Below, in pieces: positions 55,306 through 64,000 of a stretch of DNA of 64,000 nucleotides. The stretch is from Ephemerocybe angulata (taxonomy: Eukaryota > Basidiomycota > Agaricomycetes > Agaricales > Psathyrellaceae). The position numbers were made by a program, and so were the translations under genes. Position 1 is the first letter of the stretch, and each line of letters opens with the position of its first letter. The notes under the pieces are model-generated. The model worked only from the letters and a program-made list of their open reading frames with translations. It ran no database searches and was not told where the DNA came from. The stretch lies in contig JAACJK010000227.1 in NCBI GenBank assembly GCA_013368325.1, positions 426,166 to 490,165 on the forward strand, read 5' to 3'.

Positions 55306-55510
55306 ATTCGGGCGCTTAACTGTTCGGTCTTCTTTCGACTTCGGTAATACATCATATTCACGCTCTCCAAATACCCGATAAAGTGATGCATGAAGTCATG
55401 CATTGGATTCAACTCCTCGCATTCAGATGCTTTGTGGATGTGCACGCGGTATCAGACTCGAATGCATCACATTTGTTGCATTAAGGATCATGGTAGACTA
55501 CAGTAAGTAA

Positions 55511-58500
55511 TTACAGGACCATAGCATCAGGGTCTGGACCATTGGAGCCTCCTTCAAGGTTTGAGGAAGGCCCAGAGTCTAGCTCCAGCCTCTCCTGCTC
55601 TCGCCTCTCGTAGTAGAGCTCCGGATTTTCTATTTCCTTCCACGCCGTCTCGATTCCCCGACCAACCGACTCCCAAGTATGTTCGAACCGCCGTCGTAGT
55701 CCGCTGCAAATGGCCGCCTGACGCACGGAATATGCTCGTAGCCCTTCGCTGTACTCGGCTGGGATATCGGGAAGCCCATTGGTCTTCGCGTGTAGCTGTC
55801 GTGCGGATCCATGCTCGAGCCATTGCTTCTCCCTCCAAAAAAGAAATCTGCGTGTGCGATTCATTTCCTCCTTGACAATGTTGATTTCTTCCTTGAACCG
55901 ACAAGCACGGGCTCGCGATTTAGCCCACTCCACCTTAATGGCTGGGATAATGTAAGTAGATGGGCTGAGAAATGGGGCAGATTACGTACTTTCCTCCTCC
56001 CAGTCTGTCCGATTATCCATCGCAGCGCCGGAGTGTCGCCAGATCCAAGAGAGCGTCCGGTTTGTCTCGTTCGTTGTTTCGCTGTTCTCGTCCCATTCAA
56101 TGCGCGCCATAGACCGTATGTCTCTGTCCTCCAACGGAAGGAATATCCTGTCGATCCCTTGCTTTCCCAAGAATGTTGCGAGAGCGAGAAGCGCGGTGCG
56201 TGTCTGCCGATATTCGTCCCTCGCCGAGTTGATTCGTTCTTGGATACTGTCCAAAAGGGTGAGTGCCTTCGTGTTCGGGCCTTGTCCGCGGATGTGCCGA
56301 TCCTTAAGGTCCCAAACAGTGGTCCGCCGCTGAAGAAAGCGCCGCAAAGTCGTCAGGGCCTCCTGCGCCTGCGATGATCGGAGTTCGTACTCGATTTCGG
56401 CCAATCGTCGATCGAGAGGGGCTTTAGAACCAACCTGGGATGGAAGCCACAGGGGGAGGTCGTAGGGGCGGATGCTTGTTCCCGTCGCTTGTTGCCTTAG
56501 CGCCACCGTAGCGGGTATGTAGAGTTGAAGTATTTGATACCATGCATCAATCTTCCTCAGTAACGCGTTTGAACGGAGTTGGACGCGAGTCAACTCGCGG
56601 TCTCGAGAGTGGGTCCAGACTTGTTTCATCTCCGCCCTCAGGACACGCCTTCGTAACAGAATGTCAGTAGATAGATATTGCCAGAAAACTAATGCTCACA
56701 TACTGGTCTGCCTCAAGGTCGATGCCTCGCATTATCAGTACACTTGGTGAGACGTCAGGGCTGAGCGAGAAGTCCTTTCCCTGTGCAATTTGGATAGCCT
56801 CCTCGGCGGCGAGCGCTTTGCGAGTTGCGTCCTGTTTAGGGGCAATGACAAGCGTCTCGAAAGGGTTTGGCTTCGATGGATCTTCTTCCCAGCTCTCAGC
56901 CGCCTTCCTCCATGCCGCGAGCTTCTCCGTATCCAGAGTCGCCTCCAATTCCTGGTGTGCAATCGTGTGCTCCGCCACTTTGGAGACGGCGTTATCCATT
57001 TTTTTCATTAGTGAGTTGCCTTGATCGAGCGTTAGTCTGTCACAAATGACTTCCTGGTTCGTAAATGGTAAACGTACCAAGATCAATGACCTTCCGCCAA
57101 TTGTAATCGCCAAAATTGTAGTCGAGGGTGTCGCGACGCGTTCCCGGCCCCATCTCACGTGTACTCGTTGCGAGCGGGTTTAGGTCTCCCCAGCCACGCT
57201 CTGGTGCTTCTCCGTCGCCGAGTCCCGCTCCTGGAGTGAACATGAAGGCATACTTCGTTTGACATGACGGGACATGTGCTGGAAGGTGAAACTTCGGGAC
57301 GACGAAGCGAATTTGCGTATCCGCCTTGAGTAGCGGGGATTCACCCTTCTCGTCCATGAGTACAAGCCGGGCGAGCAGATGCTTCGACCACTGGCAAGCT
57401 ATGTCGTAAGAGACAATGAAAGTTCGTAACAGGGTAAGGCCGAAGAGCATCAGGCTCCAATGCAGTATGTAGTCCATGTTACAGTACCTAATATCAGGAT
57501 CAACATTCAATATCACCAGTTTGAATACTTGAAAACATACCGTTCTCCTTTCTGGAGGTCACACACAGCGTAAGGTCGCTTCATGTTATGTCGCGCGCAC
57601 TCCACAGTCGCAGCACCGGAGGAAGCATACCCTTGCCCGGGAGTTACATCCGCGAGGTTGACAGCGTCGTGACGAGAACAGTCGCTCTTCGGCTCGACCT
57701 CATCAGCGTGAGCTTCTAGATACGTACCAAACTTCTTATTTTCCACGTAGTAGGCGAATCCCTGGCTTAGCCCTGGGTCCGCCTCATCGCTCGAGACGTC
57801 CTTTCTCCGCAGACGGAAGCACGCGTCGAGAGCTAAGTTCAAAGCATGAATATACCTGTGAAACATCAACACAAGGTCCCAAAGGAAGAAAATAACCTCG
57901 CACCTGAGCGCCTCGCTCTCATTTTCCCAGTCATCTGGCATGTTGATATTCGGGTGTGGGCACGCTGGGCAGAGAACGGCACATTCACCTGGGTTGGTCC
58001 CTGCGGCGTTGCGTACAGGATCATGCCCACGTGTGTGCCTCTTCAGGAGCTTCAAATGCCGCCATTCGTGGACCATGCGTAGGAAGCTCGGATATCGGTC
58101 CTGTCACAAAGTAATGAGTAGCTATCACAACAAAATTTCCTGCAGAGCGTTGATAAATGAAGTACCTTCGCGGGGCTCAAGCCCGTGTTGTCGGTGAGTC
58201 GCGAGAGGGCCTTCCAGAGCTCGAATGGCGATACCTTCGACTCATATTGGAGAATCTCAAAGACTTCTAGAACGCGAAAGGTCGCCGCAGACTTGGGGTT
58301 CTCCGTCGTAGCTGGGTAGAGTCGCCGTTCCAGTAGCTGTTCAACTTGCGACTTCGCCGTAGCTCCACAACGGCAATAGCTTAGCCCGACGAGATGAACG
58401 GCATCACAGTCAATGATCACGAAGTCGTCACCCCACGACACGTCTGGGAGAGGACATATCTCTCCTGGGGGATGACCAAGTTGTATTCGCACCCCCAACG

Positions 58501-59214
58501 ATTTCAATGATGATCTCGTGAAGTAGTTACCGTTCCAGGACTGTTGGTAAATTAGAAACAGTGGGCGGTATACATGTGGAGCACGCACCTGAATTCGATG
58601 TAATGGAAGGTGCTCATGAACACCCCGAATACACTCCCCACATAGCAGCCCGAGGTTATCGCAAGCGGTACACCTGTACTGGGCCTTTCGGGACATCCCC
58701 GGACAGCGAGAACAGGTATCTGGTGGGTTCTTCCCTCGCCCTTCCAGAGTCAGAAGAATGCGAAGGTACTCGTCTATTTCCTTGGTCCATTGGTGAATGG
58801 CCGCATCCTGCCATATCTTAGTGTCTCGCTGCAATAAATCGTGTGGATCTGACTCACCCCTTTCCCTTTTGGCCGATTCCGCGCGTTGGAGTTCTCGGTG
58901 CACGGCGGCGGCTCTTCTTGCTGAATGAAGCTGTTGTAATAGTCCTTGTCCCATCCTGCGTCTTCCTCCCATGAATTCAGTATTTCCTCCGCTGTCCGGC
59001 GAACCGTAGCAACAGGCCGCGGAAGTTCGTCGATATCGTCGAGGACGTGCATCTTGTTGGAGACGATCTTGAGAGAGCCGGTGGATAGCCGCTTGAAGTT
59101 GGTGATTTCCACATTCTGTGATGCTGTTGAGGGGCCGGCGGGCTCTGGCCGAAGGGTCGCTAAGGGAGTGGACGTGGTGATCTTCAGCTTTCTTTTCTTC
59201 GCGGGTTTCGCCAT
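55511..59214 (-). CDS. KDZ transposase
   Basis: Nine exons: 59214-58858, 58828-58589, 58540-58166, 58100-57904, 57855-57541, 57487-57078, 57019-56704, 56648-55990 and 55941-55511. They total 1099 aa, all in phase. Near residue 150-200 a Cys cluster CSRCPGMSRKAQYRCTACDN precedes a CxC-type domain ending VHLVGLSYCRCG. Then come RMVHEWRHLKLLKRHTRGHD and CPACPHPNINMP, the KDZ middle region with LDACFRLRRKD, and SYDIACQWSKH, holding the conserved Asp, then KFHLPAHVPSC. GDGEAPERGWG holds the conserved acidic residue. The C-terminal third is helical. It cuts and pastes the element's DNA through an RNase H-like fold. No stop or frameshift is seen. The first intron is odd: 29 bases if the acceptor is TTGCAG, or 41 with CTAAG. 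Confidence 0.88.
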
Positions 59215-59318
59215 GATTGGAGCAGCGAGAGTGTTTAATTCGAATCAGTGTGTATTTTGAGATTGGCAGGGGATTATTTATATCGGTTGACTAGAGTTCA
59301 CGAGTATAGCGAGTAGCG

Positions 59319-60079
59319 ATGGGTAGACGGGCCCTGTACCTCACCCTTGAGGCGAGGACAGCTGCTAAGAAGGCTCAGCGTGCTGCACGAGCACTGGAAC
59401 CTCGGTAAGTCCCGAATTCAATCGGAAGAGTGGATCTGTAGTGATGCATTAGGATCCCAGCTCCTCGGAACGTCGCCGTGAAGAGAATCGAAGGGCTTAC
59501 CTCAAAAGGAAGAAGCCGCCAGTGCCTCCCCAACACATTGAGGCACTTGCGGATGCGGAGCTACACAGCCCAGAGGACCATTATACGTTCAAACTCTTCG
59601 CGGAAGGGCACGACACGTTGGGGCTTGAGACCGTTGATATCGAACCGCACAACTTCGAAGCCATGGTGAACCTACCACCATACCCTGATCCGGTCACCTC
59701 CCTTCCCAACTTCGCTGAATCCTGGCCACGAGTGTCAGCTGCACTCCATGGATACATGACGCACCAATATATCCTTTCTCTGGGTTCGAGAAGTGCAGCA
59801 GTCCATGAAACCCCTGACCACATCCTGATCGAGAAGGCGTGGGAGGAGTACACGAGGCTGGAGGACCGTTTCGAGCGCCTTTCGAAGATCGCAATTGATC
59901 CGGCAGGGTTGAGCGCTTCTGAGGTGAATCCGGTAGGAGCGATAGCCTTCCAAAATCAGTTATGGACAGCGCGGAGGATGGTGGACGTTGCAGAAGAGTT
60001 ATCTGTGTTGAAATCTGGGCGGAACTTTTTGTTACGTACGCTAACGGACCGTACATGGGAACTTGGGCGACATCAATGA
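59319..60079 (+). CDS. KDZ-associated accessory protein 2
   Basis: Exons 59319-59404 and 59461-60079 give about 234 aa. The N-terminus MGRRALYLTLEARTAAKKAQ continues across the intron into SSERRREENRRAYLKRKKPP, a basic helical segment of the kind seen next to KDZ transposases in mushroom genomes (from memory, no search). A ~190-residue globular part follows (FKLFAEGHDTLGLE, LPPYPDPVTSLPNFAESWPR, then helices). The intron contains one ATGCATTA repeat. It shares a 104-base divergent promoter with the transposase, so the two are probably co-expressed. Function unknown; DNA binding by the basic N-terminus is plausible. Confidence 0.65.
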
Positions 60080-60097
60080 TAAGATAATTGTTCAGAG

Positions 60098-60650
60098 TCA
60101 GAGATAGCGACTACCGAAGAGATCATCCTTCTGCGAACAAACCATGCACGACGGAACAGTGCACAAGTGGGAGTTATGCATCCTGAGCCACTCCTTGTAC
60201 GCTTCACAGAACTTGATCGCAGTCTCAACCGCCTCTTCCTCCCTCTTCTTCTTGATAATCTTCATAGCGCGCCTGTTCATTTCGAAGCGAACCCTCTTTA
60301 AGCGCCTGTCAGCACATGGGGAGTCAACTGTAAATAGACGTGTACGTACCTCCATTTCGGCGTCGATCTTCTGCTGATATTTTGTTTCGTTAGTCGAGCC
60401 CTCACCTGAGGGCCTCCAACGCTTCAAGACCCATTCTTTGACAAAGGGAATGAGAAACTCCTCCCCGCGCCCTGCGTCAAGCTCGGCAGCGTAGAGCTTG
60501 ATCTTCCTCTTCAGGAACGCTTCTTTCTGCAGGTTGAATGGAGGGTATGGACTCTCCTCTTCGCTGTCGTCATCCTAATCAAGGTGAGATGTGTTTGGGG
60601 ATAGAGAAGGCGAGGGAAGAGCGACATACCCAGTAAGAGTATTGTGACAT
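60098..60650 (-). CDS. KDZ-associated accessory protein 3
   Basis: Exons 60650-60630, 60574-60350 and 60295-60098 give about 147 aa. It opens MSQYSYW then DDDSEEESPYPPFNLQKEAF. The middle is a charged helix (KRKIKLYAAELDAGRGEEFL), then RFEMNRRAMKIIKKKREEE. It ends with a Cys pair region HNSHLCTVPSCMVCSQKDD that could bind zinc. The last intron uses CTTAAAG as acceptor because the earlier CTGACAG breaks the frame. It is convergent with accessory gene 2. I do not recognise a family. Confidence 0.55.
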
Positions 60651-60900
60651 GATGGTATAGGTTGGTAAGGGCGCGAATGACTTGGTGTATGAGTTCTGGG
60701 AGTGATCGGTGCGTCCAGGGCATTATATATACTGCACTCACCCCACTCACCGCTGTTCTGAGACGAAATGCTGGAAAATGGATTTACAGAAGCACGGGTA
60801 CCTCTGCGACTAGGAGGAGGCCTGTCTGCAGTCCACTCCGCCTCCAGGCTTCTCTTAGGTCTACAGGTCAGTCGAGAGGGTATTCTGATTTTGGAACACG

Positions 60901-60934
60901 GTGATACCCCTCAATATTAATGCATGGGTATCAC
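60901..60934. repeat. perfect 9-bp inverted repeat with ATGCAT in the loop
   Basis: GTGATACCC at 60901-60909 pairs with GGGTATCAC at 60926-60934. The 16-base AT-rich loop contains AATGCAT. It lies just beyond the third KDZ accessory gene and might mark or belong to the right end of the element. Confidence 0.6.
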
Positions 60935-61370
60935 AAATTACCGCCAGGGTACGGGATTCTCGGTTCTCGGACTTGGCCAGTAGCGCTGCAGCTGAGCGCT
61001 TCTCCGTTGTGTCGCAATGTATCACCGAGCTCCAAGATCCCAGAAGCGGACACATCAAGAAGCCCCATCTCGATCTTGCTTCCGTCCCAATCCGGCACGT
61101 TAACTGGATGTCAAGGACTCAGCACGCGCACCTCCTCGAATTTCAAACTCTCTGCGGCCCTCCAAAACCTCCAGCGAGTACCACGGAGCGAAGTAAGCGG
61201 GCACCAGGCCCCGGATTTTTCTGGAAAGGCGCGCCTGGATCGAGTGTGGGGACGCGACGACTCAAGGACCGAATCTCTAGGATATGGAGGAAACAAGGGA
61301 CGCGGGGACTTAGGTATGAGGGCGAACAGCGCAACGACACGTAAATTAGGAGAAACAGGGTACAAGAAGC

Positions 61371-61892
61371 TTAGTTATACATAATTTCAATCATGGACCG
61401 AGGGGAAATAGGAACAGCGCGATCAAGGTATGCAGCAAGGTCACTGAGAGTCTGCAACTCGCATTGGAGTTCAAACTGGAGGTTTTCGATTGTGCGATGG
61501 TACATGACAAGCGTGTTTGGTCGTGGAATACCGCCGGAGTTTGCTCTTGTAGCGAAACGACGGACAGCAGAGCGGATTTCCTGGAAGGGTAATTAGTAGA
61601 AAGGCCAAGCATCGTATGAAGGAGAGGGACGACTTGCAGCGACTTTCGTCCGAATCTTCCTTGCGCGATATCCGGGAGTTGAGTCGACCCGGAAATACAA
61701 AGGGTAGTTGATGAACCACCGTGTGAGGTAGGCGAGCCAGAAGGCGTGAACATCTGCGTCGGTAATGAGGACCTCGATGTACTCGATGGCGCCAACGCGC
61801 AGGTCGCAGAGCTGAGGGCGATTCCAGCCGGGGTAGACGGTGGGCATTGTAGAGATGGAGGGCATAATGTGCCGGTCGCTATGGGTAGTCAT
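61371..61892 (-). CDS. hypothetical protein
   Basis: Exons 61892-61644 and 61580-61371 give about 152 aa. The reading is coherent: PSISTMPTVYPGWNRPQLCD, IEYIEVLITDADVHAFWLAY, WFINYPLYFRVDSTPGYRAR, then EIRSAVRRFATRAN, PRPNTLVMYHRTIENLQFEL and a final IEIMYN. I do not recognise the family. A GTCGCT donor was chosen because it keeps the phase; a nearer GTCGTC donor does not. It may be a further accessory gene of the KDZ element (716 bases from accessory 3, beyond the hairpin at 60.9 kb) or an independent gene. No signal or membrane segment is seen. Confidence 0.5.
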
Positions 61893-63515
61893 GCAAGAAC
61901 AATGAGTACGAGGTCAAAGGGATTGGGCTGGGTCTGAGGCCAGAGGCACATAGACGCGACTTTTTAAGGCCATATCTGTAGGACTCTTCTTTGTGGCGTT
62001 CAAACCCGGCAAAGAGGAAAGAAGGAGTCGCGATTTGGACGATCGAAGATGGGATCTGGCACCAACGATCAGAACTTCGTGATCTTTCCCCTAGTGAAGG
62101 AAAGGCTGGCCAATGGCAATGCGAATAATCGTGCGCTAACCGTGAAAGCGACATAGATGTTGAGATATTGAACACATGTGTGTACCGATAAGCACTATGA
62201 GCTCAGATAGTAGGTCATTTAAAATATCTCTCATCCGATCTTACAACTTGCATGCACGGCGAGTATTTATTTCTAGTGCTATGGAAAACCACTGGTTCTA
62301 ACCAAGTATCTAAGTTGAAACTTCAACCCAATCCAAGGTTTTGGACATAGTGCGTCAAGGAAGACATATGAGAGGCCTAAATTACCCTTCTGAAATGCAG
62401 AGAATCAGTAAATAGACACATTGAGCTATTTATCGTGCCTCCAAACTCAAATCTGAACCCTTGGGGAAGCTTATATGTTTCCGTTTGCCAAACATATCGA
62501 GTTGTGTCTCCTCCCACTTACACCGCATGGAATTGGGTTTCTACTATCTCTCTGAGAGGATTTTACCTCTGGCTGGCATTTTCTATCTGATTCAAGGTCT
62601 GAGTTGCTGTTAGGCCAGTAAATCCCGCGCGAACATCTCGGTGACTGACATACGCATAAGAAGGCTATAAATCTTCCTCCATCCAAGGATTAGGGCCAAA
62701 TAAACTACCTAGAATAGAGCTCTCAGAGTGTAACAACTCTTAGCATATAGCCTTCACTCGATTCTACCAACTCCCACAGTACTAGAGTCATGTTTTGTGG
62801 TTCGGGCACTTTTTGATTTCGACAAGTCCCGCTTCGGCATTTGCCGAGTGGGGGCCCTTGACCGTAGCTCATCGTTTAGGCCGCCCTCGGTCTGATATGT
62901 TGTTAACTCACCAATAAGTATGATATTACCATGTAGACACACCCCTTTCGCATCTGTAGGGAGCTCAGAACTGAGGAATTGTGTCCCCAAGTCCGCTTCG
63001 GCAAATGCCGAGCGGCAACTTGGCTTGGCCGTGGCTCGTCTTTGGGGTCTCCCGGAGGTTGTTATCGACTACTTATACTGACTAGTCTTTTTGCGCTCTG
63101 TCAGTATCAATGTATAGATAGCCCTGTCTATATGTGCGTGGCTTAGAGATTCATGTCTAAGTCCCGCTTCAGCAAAGGGAGAAGTCCTGCTTCTGCGAAG
63201 GGAGTGTATAAGTTGAACTCGGCGATTCTCGATTGACGTCTCTACGGGTCTGAGACTTTAGGCATGCCCCATGAGCCATGCGGCCATCTATTTGACTAAA
63301 GAAGTTCACCCTTTTGACCGCCTGACTTCTTAATATCCCGGCTAATTGATGACACTCTCTGGACTTAACAGCTAGCAATCGACACATGGGTTGTATTGTC
63401 CGAGGGGAACGACTCGAGGCTGGTCACAGACATACGTGTACAGGGTATACTGAGCATAATTCGAACGGAATGCTACAAGAAAGGGAGCAACAGAGTTTAA
63501 TAACAGGCGACACCA
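61893..63515. other. intergenic with short palindromic repeats
   Basis: No gene is seen. A recurrent (A)AGTCC(C)GCTTC(G/A)GCA unit appears at ~62825-62850, ~62989-63015, 63161-63181 and 63184-63204. The first two carry the hairpins CGGCATTTGCCG and CGGCAAATGCCG, which are reverse complements of each other. Confidence 0.55.
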
Positions 63516-63582
63516 TCACCTCAGACAAGAAGGGATTAATAGACGTTGGGAGAGGAAGAGAGGTGATGGAGGGTAGTCTCGT

Positions 63583-64000
63583 CTACGCATGCGTGATGAT
63601 GCCCCTACCGTAGGCCTTGACGTAAGCCTCATATGCAGAATGGAGCGTGCGGTGGCGGCTGTAACAGCCCCAGAGACTCCGGTGACGTAGGGAGAGGTAT
63701 CCATCCTGACTGGGTGTCAAACACAATGAAAGGAACTGATTGGAAATGTACTTACCATCCTCCAAACACGCCGACTCTGAGTCCGCGGGTGACGGTGAAG
63801 AATCGATCCGCTGCCCAGAGAATCAGTTCCATACAGGGCTTAGTTTCCAAATGTGACTTACGACCTGCACCAGTGTAAACGGCCGACTCGGGGGCCGGAG
63901 GAAGGACGTTCGGCCCTAGAGATTGGAATCCCGCAATTGGGGAGGTGGCTGGAGGAATAATGACAGTGGGGAGAGGTGCGTCCTGCGCAGTTTGAGTGCT
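63583..64000 (-). pseudogene. viroplasmin/RNase H1-N-like domain gene, frameshifted, truncated by window edge
   Basis: On the - strand an open exon enters from beyond 64000 and ends at 63862; it is Pro-rich (PTVIIPPATSPIAGF, LPPAPESAVYTG). Exon 63810-63756 follows with DRFFTVTRGLRVGVFGGW. Exon 3 starts at 63705 with MDTSPYVTGVSGAV. The order matches the small domain found at the N-terminus of eukaryotic RNase H1 and in viroplasmin-like proteins (strand, Arg-Gly, VGVF, W, GVSGA). After GVSGAV (near 63661-63664) the expected continuation HSAYEAYVKAYG is in a different frame, consistent with loss of one T. Either the gene is broken or the base is an assembly error. The N-terminal part is outside the window. 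Confidence 0.6.

Larger units (their letters stand above)
53420..60650. mobile_element. KDZ (Kyakuja-Dileera-Zisupton) DNA transposon with accessory genes
   Basis: The unit contains a KDZ transposase (- strand, 59214-55511), an acidic accessory gene (+, 54596-55305) convergent with it, a second accessory gene (+, 59319-60079) starting 104 bases from the transposase start, and a third (-, 60650-60098) ending 18 bases from the second. To the left, 53.42-54.55 kb is packed with ATGCAT-centred short repeats, like the subterminal repeats of this superfamily. Neither terminal inverted repeats nor a target-site duplication could be fixed by eye, so both limits are provisional and the right end may extend further. 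All genes are open, which argues for a recent insertion. Confidence 0.7.

Noticed and set aside
62825..63204. CRISPR-like array
   Set aside because: Spacing is irregular, the host is a eukaryote and no associated genes exist; short palindromic units fit a foldback remnant better.

Overview
The window is nuclear DNA of a filamentous basidiomycete, most likely an Agaricomycete (mushroom or wood-decay fungus). Nearly all genes carry several introns of about 50-65 bases with GT(A/G)..AG ends. The families are typical of that class: laccases, CBM1 cellulose-binding modules, a KDZ (Kyakuja-Dileera-Zisupton) transposon, and expanded MYND, BTB, F-box and AT-hook families. Exon limits below were set by eye from splice signals, reading-frame phase and comparison between paralogues inside the window.

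Layout. 0.2-4.6 kb: two tandem MYND zinc-finger genes. 5.1-11.1 kb: two tandem coiled-coil genes sharing an uncharacterised C-terminal domain, probably DUF6697. 11.1-15.3 kb: no gene I can support. 15.3-17.7 kb: acireductone dioxygenase convergent with a FAD monooxygenase. 18-29.2 kb: a BTB/POZ cluster of four intact genes plus two broken copies. Part of this cluster is an inverted duplication flanking an AT-hook gene, and each arm has lost a different gene. A secreted proline-rich repeat protein lies between the last two BTB genes. 30.2-35 kb: two convergent laccases, one with a 9-base microexon. 36-37.8 kb: an NTF2/SnoaL-like gene and the sterol isomerase ERG2, whose core promoter is tandemly duplicated. 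38.5-43.8 kb: two tandem F-box genes ending in a C2H2-like finger. 43.9-46.8 kb: an NmrA-like oxidoreductase and a second FAD monooxygenase paralogous to the first. 48.2-50.4 kb: an F-box protein. 50.8-52.6 kb: two small secreted proteins that are essentially a lone CBM1. 53.4-60.7 kb: a KDZ element with a complete-looking 1099-aa transposase, three accessory genes and an array of ATGCAT-centred repeats. 61.4-64 kb: one unassigned gene, short palindromic repeats, and the end of a frameshifted gene with a viroplasmin/RNase H1-N-like domain.

Function. There is no single pathway. Wood and litter chemistry is represented by the laccases and CBM1 proteins, methionine salvage by the acireductone dioxygenase, and ergosterol synthesis by ERG2. 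Most other genes belong to rapidly duplicating adaptor or regulatory families. Local duplication followed by divergence or decay is the dominant theme: MYND, coiled-coil, BTB, laccase, F-box, FAD monooxygenase and CBM1 genes all occur as pairs or more. Nothing looks like a prokaryotic-type system, CRISPR array or rRNA, and I recognised no tRNA.
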